Assembly: GCF_019969845.1 (NCBI RefSeq)
Contig: NZ_JAHXYR010000011.1
Location: forward strand, 1-64,000
DNA from: Sphingobacterium sp. GVS05A
GTDB lineage: Bacteria > Bacteroidota > Bacteroidia > Sphingobacteriales > Sphingobacteriaceae
Length of the DNA stretch: 64,000 bases
Direction of reading: 5' to 3'
The translations under genes were made by a program, and so were the position numbers. The notes beneath the pieces were generated by a model, which ran no database searches, was not told where the DNA came from, and saw only the letters and a list, made by a program, of their open reading frames with translations. Below, in pieces: positions 31,877 to 40,817 of the stretch. The stretch's first letter is position 1. The number at the start of each line of letters is the position of its first letter.

Positions 31877-33235
31877 ATGAAAAAAACAATATATACATGC
31901 ATTACCACGCTGCTGCTGATCTACGGAGGCAAACCACTGCTTGCTCAGGATAAAGCCCTCTCCCTCACTGCTGCATTGGAAATCGCAGAAAAGGGAAATA
32001 AAACAGTACAGGCACAGCTATTGGAGGAAATACATGCGACAGCGCTGACAACGGAAAGCAGAGGAGCTTTATTACCCACCATTACGGCAAACGTGGCCTA
32101 TTCCTACTACTTTGACCGGCAAACGATATTTCTACCGGGGTATTTTGCCGGTACAAGCAAACCCGTACAAGATGTTGCTGTTGGAGGAAAAAATGCTTTT
32201 AACGGCATGCTCTCCTTGTATCAACCCATTTTTGCGGTAGACCTCAGCAGGCAAAGGGAAACAGCATTTATCAATGAACAGATCGAACTTCAAAAAACAG
32301 CTGACCTTAAAAGTAAAGTTGCGCTTCAGGTTTCGGTAAACTATCTTAATATATTGATCATGAGCGAGCAACTAACTTTACTTGAACAAAGCTTGCTCCG
32401 AAATATCAGATCCCTGAATGATGCCCGCTCCCTATTTGTACAAGGTCGGGCACTGAAATCTGATACACTACGCAGTTTTATTGAGGTAGAAAATATCAAG
32501 TCATCGGTCTCGTATCTGAAAAACAATACCCATGTTTCGCTCATCGAATTAAAACGGTTGCTTGGAATAGATGAATCCCAAGGTATTGTATTGAGTGATA
32601 AGCTGGAATTTAGCGGCCAGCAGGAAACTTATTTATTGGATGATCTATTGAAAACGGCGGCTCAAAATCGTAAGGACCTTGCTATAAAGCAACTGCTCAT
32701 TGATCTTCAACAGAAAAAGATAGAAGCCAAAGAGGCCGAGCTCCTGCCCAAGCTGGCATTAGTAGGTCAGTATCAGGTGCAAGCCCAAGCAGATAATATG
32801 CGCTTGGGGGACTATGCCTGGCCCAGAACATCGTTTTTGGGACTACAGCTGTCCATACCGATTTTCAACGGCAACAGGACCCGATCGCAAATCAATCAGG
32901 CGAGCATTAAACTAAAACAGGAACAGATACGCTTAGACGATTTTAGAGATGAAATCAAAACCCAACTGGCCGCTATCATCAGCAAATGGAGAGAAGCAAT
33001 TACACAATTGGAGATCCAGAAAACAACCGTTAGTTCAGCAGAACTGAACTATCAGATGAACGAAGACCGTTTCAAAAATGGCTTAGGTTCGCGCCTTGAG
33101 TTGACGGATGCTGACCTCGCACTGACACAGGCACGGATAAACCGGCTACGGGCCACTTACAACCTGAGGATGCTCCATACGGAGATGCAACATGCCTTGG
33201 GATTATTGGACCTGAAATCAAAAATAAACCAGTAG
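31877..33235 (+). CDS. TolC family outer-membrane efflux channel
   Basis: A 452-residue outer-membrane factor with a signal peptide ending LLAQD (about residue 24) and two copies of the coiled-coil TolC repeat. Typical features are SLTAALEIAEKGN near the start, LPTITANVAYSY and LQLSIPIFNGNRTRSQINQA in the second repeat. It has no obvious lipobox. It provides the exit duct for the RND pump and is cotranscribed with it. Confidence 0.93.
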   Translation: MKKTIYTCITTLLLIYGGKPLLAQDKALSLTAALEIAEKGNKTVQAQLLEEIHATALTTESRGALLPTITANVAYSYYFDRQTIFLPGYFAGTSKPVQDVAVGGKNAFNGMLSLYQPIFAVDLSRQRETAFINEQIELQKTADLKSKVALQVSVNYLNILIMSEQLTLLEQSLLRNIRSLNDARSLFVQGRALKSDTLRSFIEVENIKSSVSYLKNNTHVSLIELKRLLGIDESQGIVLSDKLEFSGQQETYLLDDLLKTAAQNRKDLAIKQLLIDLQQKKIEAKEAELLPKLALVGQYQVQAQADNMRLGDYAWPRTSFLGLQLSIPIFNGNRTRSQINQASIKLKQEQIRLDDFRDEIKTQLAAIISKWREAITQLEIQKTTVSSAELNYQMNEDRFKNGLGSRLELTDADLALTQARINRLRATYNLRMLHTEMQHALGLLDLKSKINQ

Positions 33236-33269
33236 ATTTTACACAGACAATTTAAAGAAAACGTACAAC

Positions 33270-34697
33270 ATGAATACGCAAACTATCGAACAAAAGGGTA
33301 AAACCGTACCTTATCCAAAACGCTGGGCAGCACTTTTCCTACTCTGCACGGCGCAGTTTATCGTCATTATGGATACCTCCATTATCGGAGTCGCCCTTCC
33401 GGCAATAAAAGCCGATTTAGACTATTCACAATCCAGTCTGCAATGGATTTTTAACGCTTACGTTATCCTATTTGGTGGCTTCCTGCTGCTTGGCGGGCGT
33501 TTGTCTGACCTCTTTGGTGCGCGCAAGATCTTTATGTGGGGATTTGGTATTCTTACTGCGGCATCATTTTTAGCCGGTATCGCCTGGTCTGAACTGGTAT
33601 TGAATATTGGTCGTGGACTACAGGGACTGGGCTCTGCCCTGATCGCTCCTGCCGCCCTCACCCTGGTCATGTCTAAATTTACCGATCCAAAAGAGCTCAA
33701 TCGCGCTTTCGGATTTTGGGGAGCCGCGGCAGCAGCTGGTGGATCCGCCGGAGTTTTCCTCGGTGGTGTGATTACAGAATGGCTCTCCTGGCACTGGATA
33801 TTTTTGATCAATATCCCCGCAGGGCTTATTGTCCTGCTGTTCAGCAAGCGATTGTTGTTTAAGGGCAGCACAAAAAAAGGAAAAATCGACCTTGCCGGAG
33901 CAATATTGGCCACCATCGCGCTTGTGTTGATGGTATATACCATTGTGTCGGCAGAACATGTCGGCTGGAGTTCCTTACAGACAGTAGTATTGTTGGGCAT
34001 ATCGATCCTATTATTTATTGTGTTCATTATGCTGCAGAAAAAGAAAAGTGATCCACTTGTACCGATGACTATTTTTAAGGTCCCTAATTTATCGGCAGGT
34101 AACCTGATGATGTCGCTATTGGCCGCCGCCTGGATTCCACTATGGTTTTTTCTTAACCTTTACCTACAGCAGATTCTGCATTATTCAGCCTTTCATAGCG
34201 GCCTAGCCCTGTTACCGATGACCATAGCCATTATGATCCTGATGGTCGGTTTTACAGGAAAACTGGTCGCGAGGTTCGGATTCAAAACTAATATTATAAC
34301 TGGTCTGGTCATCCTTGCGGGCTCCTTATTTCTATTTAGCACGATTCCAGCAGATGGTTCTTTCCTGAAAGATGTACTGCCAGCCTCTTTGTTGGGAGCT
34401 TTGGGGATGTCGCTAACCTATATTCCGGGAACGATTGCGTCGATGTCCGGGGCCAAACCGGACGAGATGGGATTAGCTTCCGGATTGGTGAATACAAGTT
34501 ATCAGGTCGGATCGGCCCTGGGCTTGGCAATTATCGTGGCTGTTTCCGCTGCGAAAACCAATAGCTTGAAAATGACTGGTGCATCCGATGCCGATGCATT
34601 AAATGCAGGCTTTCAAACAGCATTTTTCTCAGCGGGAGCCCTCTGTATTGTAGCAATTTTAATTGTTATTGGTTCGATCAGAACCATCCGGCAATAG
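33270..34697 (+). CDS. MFS exporter, DHA2 family (14 helices)
   Basis: A 475-residue major facilitator protein of the EmrB/QacA (DHA2) group. Motif A is visible as GGRLSDLFGARKIF, motif B-like NIGRGLQGLGSALIAPAAL and motif C-like AAAAGGSAGVFLGG follow, and the spacing suggests 14 membrane helices. It exports hydrophobic drugs or metabolites with proton antiport. It is the last gene of the RND operon (34 bp after tolC), an unusual partner since an RND system does not need an MFS pump; the pair may act in series from cytoplasm to periplasm to outside. Confidence 0.92.
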   Translation: MNTQTIEQKGKTVPYPKRWAALFLLCTAQFIVIMDTSIIGVALPAIKADLDYSQSSLQWIFNAYVILFGGFLLLGGRLSDLFGARKIFMWGFGILTAASFLAGIAWSELVLNIGRGLQGLGSALIAPAALTLVMSKFTDPKELNRAFGFWGAAAAAGGSAGVFLGGVITEWLSWHWIFLINIPAGLIVLLFSKRLLFKGSTKKGKIDLAGAILATIALVLMVYTIVSAEHVGWSSLQTVVLLGISILLFIVFIMLQKKKSDPLVPMTIFKVPNLSAGNLMMSLLAAAWIPLWFFLNLYLQQILHYSAFHSGLALLPMTIAIMILMVGFTGKLVARFGFKTNIITGLVILAGSLFLFSTIPADGSFLKDVLPASLLGALGMSLTYIPGTIASMSGAKPDEMGLASGLVNTSYQVGSALGLAIIVAVSAAKTNSLKMTGASDADALNAGFQTAFFSAGALCIVAILIVIGSIRTIRQ

Positions 34698-34738
34698 CTA
34701 AAAAATTGCTATTGCTCCTCCGGACTATAACAGGCCTT

Positions 34739-34786
34739 CGCGACCGAAAGAAAAATAAATAATAGCTTTCGGTTGCGGAGGTTTTT
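34739..34786 (+). terminator. Intrinsic terminator of the efflux operon
   Basis: CGCGACCGAAAG (34739-34750) pairs with CTTTCGGTTGCG (34766-34777), one G-U pair, 15-nt loop, followed by GAGG and a T run to 34786. It lies 41 bp after the MFS stop. Confidence 0.82.
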
Positions 34787-34926
34787 GTTTAAATGTGTAG
34801 AACAAAAATAAGGTTATTGATGTTGTCATCTTAGGAAAAGAAAAGACCCCGCGTCAGCAGCTGATACCCAACGGAAATGGATCTTCAACGTATAATTTAA
34901 CTTGATTATTATTAAAATTTAAAAAT

Positions 34927-35139
34927 ATGGCAACAGTCAATGTTTATTTAACCTTTAACGGAAATTGTAAGGAAGCCTTTGATTTCTATAAATCTGTATT
35001 TGGTGGAGACTTTCCTTTTGTTGGCCGATTCGGAGATATGCCCTCAGGTGGTGAAAACCCAATTGCCGACGAGGATAAAGACCGAATTATGCATATTATG
35101 ACGATCCAGCTAAAATGCAACATCAATAATCTAATGTAA
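34927..35139 (+). pseudogene. Truncated VOC family (PhnB-like) protein
   Basis: The 70-codon frame starts as a normal PhnB-type vicinal oxygen chelate protein: MATVNVYLTFNGNCKEAFDF, a GRFGDMPSGG stretch, then DEDKDRIMHI. Family members are about 135-150 residues and continue with a second beta-alpha-beta module carrying metal or ligand positions. Here the conserved part stops after about 58 residues and is replaced by an unrelated tail ending at an early stop. No trace of the missing half occurs in the following 110 bp. This is most simply a 3' deletion; the product is unlikely to work. Confidence 0.75.
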
Positions 35140-35250
35140 TAATCCCCTGATTATTATCGCTATTCCGTTTTATTGCCTAATAATCGGAACAATTGCAAGC
35201 AATATTAAGCATTTTTTCATCTTTGGATGATTTGATTTTTCATGCTATTA

Positions 35251-35988
35251 TTATGGTATTATTTTAAACAACATGGCCATAATCACAATAACAGAAAATA
35301 TTGTGGAAAATACAAACAACATATCGTACAGCCATGATCCCTGTGGATAGAAATTATCGTTAGCTAGAAAAAACTTTTGCTGTTCGGGATCGTTAGGGTT
35401 ATAAAACAATAGGCATTCTTTAGCGATATTTTTTTTGGTTGCTCTGTTTAACAAGTCAATCCGCATTTCCTCAAAACGTCGCTTCCCGATAATGGGAAAA
35501 AATGAATACAACTTTTCTGCTTTACCTATTTTTTTTGAATACGAATGTTTATCTGCAGTAAACTGGTACTCCAAATCTATGTACGCATATTTATTCTTCC
35601 CGCGTTGAATGTCAGCTGTAAGGTTTAGGATGGAAGGTGTTACCGCGACCCAATTTGGATGCGTCAGTACAAACTCTTTCCGCTCCAAATATGGACTTAT
35701 GGAAAAGACACTAATCACTACACTATAAACAACGATTAACAAAATGACGGATGCGGTGAGCTTGCTCATTTGCATTGTTACACGTTTTCCATTGACATCA
35801 TATCGAACCTTCTCGCTGCCATCTTGATTGCTTAATTTGTTGGCAATTATTTTTGTCAATGGAAAATAGAGCACGGAAGAACATATCAAGGCATAGAGTA
35901 GATAGCGGTAACTGTTGAATACAAAAACGAACACAACGATGAAGGCGGCAACCACTAACCATTGAATGCATGTCCAAATTATTTTCAT
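35251..35988 (-). CDS. DUF3592-like membrane protein
   Basis: A 245-residue protein with two hydrophobic segments in the first 45 residues, one at about 78-98 and one near the C-terminus (about 220-243). The central soluble part has the DUF3592 pattern: a YIDLEYQFTADKHSYS strand pair and a CLLFYNPNDPEQQ motif. No function is known for the family. It stands alone on the minus strand, convergent with the truncated VOC gene. A startless gene fragment lies just upstream on the same strand. Confidence 0.6.
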   Translation of the reverse strand: MKIIWTCIQWLVVAAFIVVFVFVFNSYRYLLYALICSSVLYFPLTKIIANKLSNQDGSEKVRYDVNGKRVTMQMSKLTASVILLIVVYSVVISVFSISPYLERKEFVLTHPNWVAVTPSILNLTADIQRGKNKYAYIDLEYQFTADKHSYSKKIGKAEKLYSFFPIIGKRRFEEMRIDLLNRATKKNIAKECLLFYNPNDPEQQKFFLANDNFYPQGSWLYDMLFVFSTIFSVIVIMAMLFKIIP

Positions 35989-36040
35989 CTATATAAATTT
36001 TCGAAATAAAAATAAAGCATTCGACAATAGCCATGACCTC

Positions 36041-36256
36041 CTATTTAAAATCCGTCAACAGAAAATTACGATTCGTTGAACAATTGCAAAGAAACGTTTC
36101 CCCTTGTAGCTCCCGTACCCTTGAATCGCTAACATTAATACCATAGTTTCTACCACCATTTTCTCCATACCTAAATCTACAATACTGTGTTTCAGCATTC
36201 GGTTGTTGGACGACAGATAAATAATATAGTAAAGCTAACCCAATATTTATTCGAAT
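36041..36256 (-). pseudogene. Startless gene fragment with protein-like sequence
   Basis: A minus-strand frame of 71 codons is open from 36256 down to a TAG at 36041-36043. The translation looks like real protein: a hydrophobic N-terminal stretch (IGLALLYYLSVV), then NAETQYCRFRYGENGG and LQGETFLCNCS. It has no ATG, GTG or TTG in frame, and TGA precedes it. I recognise no family. It is probably a decayed small exported protein, 52 bp upstream of the DUF3592 gene. Confidence 0.35.
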
Positions 36257-36274
36257 TCACCTCTCTTGTTTAGA

Positions 36275-36301
36275 ATTATTACTAATAATACTGTACTTTT
36301 G
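36275..36301 (+). promoter_or_regulatory. Fur-like 7-1-7 palindrome and -7 element upstream of the PepSY gene
   Basis: ATTATTA-C-TAATAAT (36275-36289) is a perfect 7-1-7 dyad, the arrangement of Fur boxes, and TACTTTTG (36294-36301) right behind it matches TAnnTTTG. The start codon at 36329 is 28 bp further on. Occupation of the dyad would cover the core promoter. The gene's likely role in iron uptake makes Fur the natural candidate. Confidence 0.5.
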
Positions 36302-36328
36302 TCCTATCATCGTACTTTATCAAAAGCA

Positions 36329-37498
36329 ATGGCAAATAAGACGACCCCCAAAAACAGTCTAAAAAAAGTATTTCAACAACTACATCTTTATATCGGATTA
36401 TTTTTTGGCCTCATTTTTTTGACCGTTTGTGTCACGGGAATGCTCCTAAGTTTTGAGAAAGAACTGACGCCTTTGCTATGGCCCAAAGAACAGCGAGTTG
36501 TTGCCCTAAAAAGTCGCTTACCTGTCGATGCGATTGTGTCAGGGGCAAAAAATATTTTTCCGGATAAAAGGCTTTTTCGTATTGAAATACCCGCTGATCC
36601 CGCTAGAAGCTATCGGATTCAATATGGTTCAAAAAAAGAAAAATATTGGTATGCCTATATTAACCCTTATACAGGTGAAGTCTTGTCCAAAGGAGCACAG
36701 GCTGAGCGTTTCTTTCAAAGAGTATTAGACATTCATCGCTTTCTTTTGATGGACAAAATTCGAACGACCATTACGGGGATCTCGGCCATTGCAACCCTAT
36801 TTCTCGCGATAAGCGGGATTTATCTATGGTGGCCTAAAAATAAACTCCTGCTCAAGCAACGTTTTAAAATTAAAATGTCCGCTTCTACCAAAAGAAAAGT
36901 ATGGGATTTTCACGCTGTCGGGGGGCTCTATGCAGCATTGTTCCTCCTTATTTTTACCCTAACAGGTTTAACCTGGAGCTTTGACTGGTACAATAAGCAG
37001 TTTTTTAGACTATTTGGTGTAGATATCAAGATAACAAAAGAAAGGGTAAAAAATCCAACAACGGACATTCCTGTTGCCTTTTCGCCGCTTGAGACAATGT
37101 ATCAGCAGATTAACAACCTTTATCCTAACCCGGGAAATATACTAATGACATTTCCGGATCAAGGAAATCTAGCTTTTTCATTGACAAAGGAATCTTTTGC
37201 TGGCACACTGTTGCAGATCAATCAGGCCTATTTCGACAGCAGATCTGGAAAGCTGATTAAAAACAACCCCATGAACAAGTTGCCTTTGGCCGAACAAATG
37301 CGAAAGATGGTCAAACCCATCCACGTTGGTTCGGTATTTGGTCTTCCTTCAAAAATTGTCCTGTTTCTGGCCGTTAGCTTGGCTGCCACTCTTCCCATAA
37401 CCGGTCTTTGGATATGGCTCAACAAGAGAAATAAAAAGACAACGGCCAGAAAAAAGCGTAGACCTAGAGGTCAAGCTGTACCCCTAAATTTGCCATAG
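36329..37498 (+). CDS. PepSY-associated membrane protein (siderophore/iron uptake type)
   Basis: A 389-residue inner-membrane protein of the PepSY_TM family from the ATG at 36329 (MANKTTPKN); a start at 36266 would place the promoter inside the gene. Four main hydrophobic helices are seen: about 20-45 (QLHLYIGLFFGLIF), about 145-170, about 190-215 (DFHAVGGLYAALFLLIFTLTG) and about 340-362. Conserved histidines in HLYIG, DIHRF, FHAVGG and KPIHVG could be haem ligands as proposed for ferric reductase-like relatives. It overlaps the 3' end of the TonB receptor gene by 35 bp. Members are often paired with siderophore receptors, where they may reduce or release imported iron. Confidence 0.82.
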   Translation: MANKTTPKNSLKKVFQQLHLYIGLFFGLIFLTVCVTGMLLSFEKELTPLLWPKEQRVVALKSRLPVDAIVSGAKNIFPDKRLFRIEIPADPARSYRIQYGSKKEKYWYAYINPYTGEVLSKGAQAERFFQRVLDIHRFLLMDKIRTTITGISAIATLFLAISGIYLWWPKNKLLLKQRFKIKMSASTKRKVWDFHAVGGLYAALFLLIFTLTGLTWSFDWYNKQFFRLFGVDIKITKERVKNPTTDIPVAFSPLETMYQQINNLYPNPGNILMTFPDQGNLAFSLTKESFAGTLLQINQAYFDSRSGKLIKNNPMNKLPLAEQMRKMVKPIHVGSVFGLPSKIVLFLAVSLAATLPITGLWIWLNKRNKKTTARKKRRPRGQAVPLNLP

Positions 37499-39797
37499 TG
37501 CCAGTTCCCTTGATGTAATAGCGTCCTTCATTGGTTGCACCACGTACTTCGGCATGGATGGGATAGTAATCGGCATTGAATAAATTGTTGATGGAGAATA
37601 AAAAGGTAAACTTCTGGTATTTATATCTCGTTTGGAAATCAACCAGATTATAACCGGAAATCGGGTATTTTCCATAATTATATTCTGCTGCAGGAAATAC
37701 ATCCCGCCCACCCAAATGAAGGTATTGCAAATACACATTCCATTGATCCGTTAACTTGAAATCGGCATTTAGATTAATTTTGAATGGAGAAATAATGGAG
37801 TTGTCTAATTTATCTTTGTACTTGCCTTCATTCTTCAGATCCTGACGTCCATCCATATAACCAAGCACAGTACCCAATGATAGCCATCGGACGGGTTTTA
37901 AGTTTCCGACAAACTCCACGCCATAAATGCGTTGTGGTACTTGGGTCAATTCGTAATTGCCTGGTGTCGAAGTCTCCGCAAAAGTGGTTCCTTTCTTAGA
38001 CGTACTATAATACCCTGTCACCTGGTAGTCCCATATATCCATCTTGCCATTTACACCCAGTTCGAAATTATTGACCACAACAGGTTTAGGATCAATTTGG
38101 CTCAATGGTACACCATTGCGCAGAATAAGTCCGACGTCACCGATAGAATATCCTTGAGAAAAGGAAGCAAAAGGTTGCGCATAACTATATTTATTGTACC
38201 GCGTGGCGATATTAAAGACAAAAGCGTCTGAATTATTATTTTCACCAGCAGTTAGCTTTCCATTTTTGGTCAGATCACCCACCTTAAACCGAATATTTTC
38301 ATAGCGCACCCCGCCTTTTAGAATCCAGTCAGTACCAATGTTCAATTTACTCTGCACATAAAAAGCGATATTATTCATATTCATATCTGGTGTAACCAGA
38401 TCATCTTTCATGGTTTTCTGTACGGTATGATCCTTCAGAAAATCAGCACCGTAGATCAGAGACATGTTGGTCGATGCACCCAGTTGAAAAGGTGTATTAA
38501 AGTTTAGCCTTGCTCCTTTGTGGTCAGAATAATTTTGGTTGTAAGTTTCAAAGACCGTATTCATATCCTCATAGTACAAGCTCAAATTTGCTATCGTCTT
38601 TCCATATTGACCATCATACTTTAAATGAAATGCTTTGTTATAAGGGGTGCCACCGTTAATGACGGTGTCCGAAGGGATACCAATAGCAGGAGACTTGCCA
38701 AAATCGCCCTTGGTACCGACATATTTACTATCTTGTAAGCTACGATAATAATTACCCATAAATTCAACATGATGATCAGGGGCTATTTGATAGCCAATTT
38801 TGGCGAGGACATTATAAGAATCTGTCTCACCCAGTCCATAAAACGGACTGGCAACAGCCCCATCGGAGCTTCGCACTACACCCGAACGTCCAGCTTTACC
38901 CTGAATAACATAATCCCATTTGTCTAGCTGCCCTGAAAATACCTGCGCAATATTGTAGCCATAGCTGTCGCTCGGCTTTACCAGACTCAATGAATTATTG
39001 AGGTAGGTTGACGAACTCAGTTTTTTACCATGTTGCGGTTTTTTGGTAATGTAGTTTATCACACCTCCTGCTGCTCCGTTGCCGTACATCGCTGTAGCAC
39101 CATTAATAACCTCGATGTGATCGATTGCACTGGCATCTATCGTCCGCAAGTCGCGCCCACCGTTGCGTAAAGGAGTAGACTGTGGAATACCGTCAATCAA
39201 TACCAAAAAATTGCGTCCACGAATTTTGGCTATAAAATTATTTTGGCTTTCTTCACTGGGTGAAATGCTGGGCACCTTCTGCATCAAGATGGATGGTAGG
39301 TTATCGTTGATCTGACGCTGTTGATCGAGCGCCTTACTACCGATATAGGTGATCGATGAGGGTACCTCATCAATATGTTCTGCTAATCGACTTGCTGTCA
39401 CCACAACCTCATCCAAACTCTGTTGTTCAGCATTCAACGTAAAAGTTTCTAAATCAAGTTTGTCCTCGCGCAATTCAATGTCATGAGATTGCTTACCAAA
39501 TCCTACGAAGCTTAAGGTCAAACGGTATTTACCATAATCAATATCGGCTAATCTGAAGTAACCATCTTTGTCAGACTTGCTGCTCTTTGCCCCCTGGAGC
39601 TGAACATGCACATTTGATAAAGGAATACCTTGTGCATTGACCACTCGACCTGAGATCGAACCCTTTTGATGTTTTTTGGGAACTGAATTATATAAAGGAA
39701 TTTTACTGATAAATACTGAACCCGCGGAGACTAATGGGTATAATGAAAAAGAACAAGATAATAATGCGATTGTGAGCTTAGATGGGTTAACTTTCAT
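37464..39797 (-). CDS. TonB-dependent receptor (siderophore type) with N-terminal carboxypeptidase-like domain
   Basis: A 777-residue outer-membrane receptor. After a signal peptide comes a carboxypeptidase-regulatory-like domain (about 48-125, GRVVNAQGIPLSNVHVQLQG), then the plug (about 130-250; EVVVTASRLAEHIDEVP, GAAGGVINYITKKPQ) and a 22-strand barrel ending in an aromatic-rich C-terminus with final Leu (LGVQLDL). The layout is that of ferric siderophore receptors of Bacteroidota rather than SusC. Convergent with the PepSY gene, overlapping 35 bp. A dyad spanning its putative promoter suggests repression. Confidence 0.9.
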   Translation of the reverse strand: MKVNPSKLTIALLSCSFSLYPLVSAGSVFISKIPLYNSVPKKHQKGSISGRVVNAQGIPLSNVHVQLQGAKSSKSDKDGYFRLADIDYGKYRLTLSFVGFGKQSHDIELREDKLDLETFTLNAEQQSLDEVVVTASRLAEHIDEVPSSITYIGSKALDQQRQINDNLPSILMQKVPSISPSEESQNNFIAKIRGRNFLVLIDGIPQSTPLRNGGRDLRTIDASAIDHIEVINGATAMYGNGAAGGVINYITKKPQHGKKLSSSTYLNNSLSLVKPSDSYGYNIAQVFSGQLDKWDYVIQGKAGRSGVVRSSDGAVASPFYGLGETDSYNVLAKIGYQIAPDHHVEFMGNYYRSLQDSKYVGTKGDFGKSPAIGIPSDTVINGGTPYNKAFHLKYDGQYGKTIANLSLYYEDMNTVFETYNQNYSDHKGARLNFNTPFQLGASTNMSLIYGADFLKDHTVQKTMKDDLVTPDMNMNNIAFYVQSKLNIGTDWILKGGVRYENIRFKVGDLTKNGKLTAGENNNSDAFVFNIATRYNKYSYAQPFASFSQGYSIGDVGLILRNGVPLSQIDPKPVVVNNFELGVNGKMDIWDYQVTGYYSTSKKGTTFAETSTPGNYELTQVPQRIYGVEFVGNLKPVRWLSLGTVLGYMDGRQDLKNEGKYKDKLDNSIISPFKINLNADFKLTDQWNVYLQYLHLGGRDVFPAAEYNYGKYPISGYNLVDFQTRYKYQKFTFLFSINNLFNADYYPIHAEVRGATNEGRYYIKGTGTMANLGVQLDL

Positions 39798-39837
39798 TTC
39801 TTGTAGCGGTCTGATAGATGATTATGGTACCGATTAA

Positions 39838-39878
39838 ATTCAAAATAATAACAGTCCAAAGATATCATTATTTTGAAT
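39838..39878 (-). promoter_or_regulatory. TonB receptor promoter flanked by a 12-bp inverted repeat
   Basis: On the minus strand TATCTTTG (39857-39864) matches TAnnTTTG. It is bracketed by ATTCAAAATAAT (39838-39849) and ATTATTTTGAAT (39867-39878), a perfect 12-bp inverted repeat with a 17-bp spacer. One arm lies at the predicted transcription start and the other between -7 and -33, a typical repressor position. An iron regulator is the obvious guess, though the sequence is not a standard Fur box. Confidence 0.5.
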
Positions 39879-39928
39879 AAATCTAAATATAGGTACAAGA
39901 AAAATAATGACAAGCTATCAATTATTGA

Positions 39929-39968
39929 GCACGCAGCACGGACAAGCCCTATTGTCCGTGCTGCGTGC
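39929..39968 (-). terminator. Strong 17-bp hairpin after the arylamine N-acetyltransferase gene
   Basis: GCACGCAGCACGGACAA (39929-39945) and TTGTCCGTGCTGCGTGC (39952-39968) are exact complements with a 6-nt loop, starting 6 bp after the nat stop. The flanking sequence lacks a T run, but the stem is GC-rich and separates nat from the receptor promoter. Confidence 0.65.
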
Positions 39969-39974
39969 AACCCC

Positions 39975-40805
39975 TTACTGTGTAACCTGAAAGCTACTTT
40001 GAATTGCGTTAAGTTTGGTATAGAGCGCTGTCAATAAGGATGCTGGCAGATTGAGTTTAAAGTAGTTTGTCAAAACCGACTGTAGCTCCTCCTCGCTGCT
40101 GATTTCACTGCTTTTCTTGCCACCCTCATTATCACGGATATTAAATTCCTTGTTGAAAAGCGCGTATCGTGCATGCTCATCGACACGGGTGATCATCAGA
40201 AATTTATTAAACATCGAACTGGGGCCGGTCGCTACGTACCAATTGGCCATATCCAGATCCGATAGTTGAACCTCCTCTAAAGTAAACTTATAAATGGGTA
40301 ACCACTCATTTTTGAACACATCCAATCGGTAGAAATTATCATCTAGGCTGATCAGGCGAAATAGACCGTTTGGAGTCTCCTGCTCCGAATTAAATAATAC
40401 CGGTGCCGTCAGTGTCATCGAGCCAAATCCTACATCCACCAGATACTTTTGGCCTTCGATATCGGACGTCAGCAGCATATGCGTGCGTGCGGTTTCCGAG
40501 CCATCTTTGCTGCTCCACAACACTCGCGCCAAATGCATTTTTATATTAAACCCCAGGGCTTGCAAAACTTCTTTGAATAAAGAATTCTGTTCATAACAAT
40601 AACCACCCCGTTTTTCAGTGACCAGCTTCTGGAAAATATCCGTTGTATCTATTGCAGGGACGATGCCTGTAAATGAATCTATGTTTTCAAAGGTAATATG
40701 CTTTGGATGCGCTTGCGTAAGCTTTTTTAATGTTTCCAGATCCCCAGAAACACCATCCGATATTGCTATTCGCTCCAGATAGTCTTTTAATGTTGGGTCT
40801 TCCAT
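39975..40805 (-). CDS. nat: Arylamine N-acetyltransferase
   Basis: A 276-residue NAT that moves acetyl groups from acetyl-CoA to arylamines, hydrazines or related amines. The cysteine-protease-like triad is in place: C70 in RGGYCYEQN, H109 in ARTHML and D124 in VDVGFG, matching the spacing of known NATs. Length is normal. It follows the GNAT gene by 12 bp on the same strand and ends before a strong hairpin. Physiological substrate unknown; detoxification or secondary metabolism are the usual roles. Confidence 0.93.
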   Translation of the reverse strand: MEDPTLKDYLERIAISDGVSGDLETLKKLTQAHPKHITFENIDSFTGIVPAIDTTDIFQKLVTEKRGGYCYEQNSLFKEVLQALGFNIKMHLARVLWSSKDGSETARTHMLLTSDIEGQKYLVDVGFGSMTLTAPVLFNSEQETPNGLFRLISLDDNFYRLDVFKNEWLPIYKFTLEEVQLSDLDMANWYVATGPSSMFNKFLMITRVDEHARYALFNKEFNIRDNEGGKKSSEISSEEELQSVLTNYFKLNLPASLLTALYTKLNAIQSSFQVTQ

Positions 40806-40817
40806 TGTTTTATGAAG

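Noticed and set aside
37464..39797. SusC-type assignment for the TonB receptor
   Set aside because: No SusD partner is adjacent and the length and plug region fit the siderophore receptor group.
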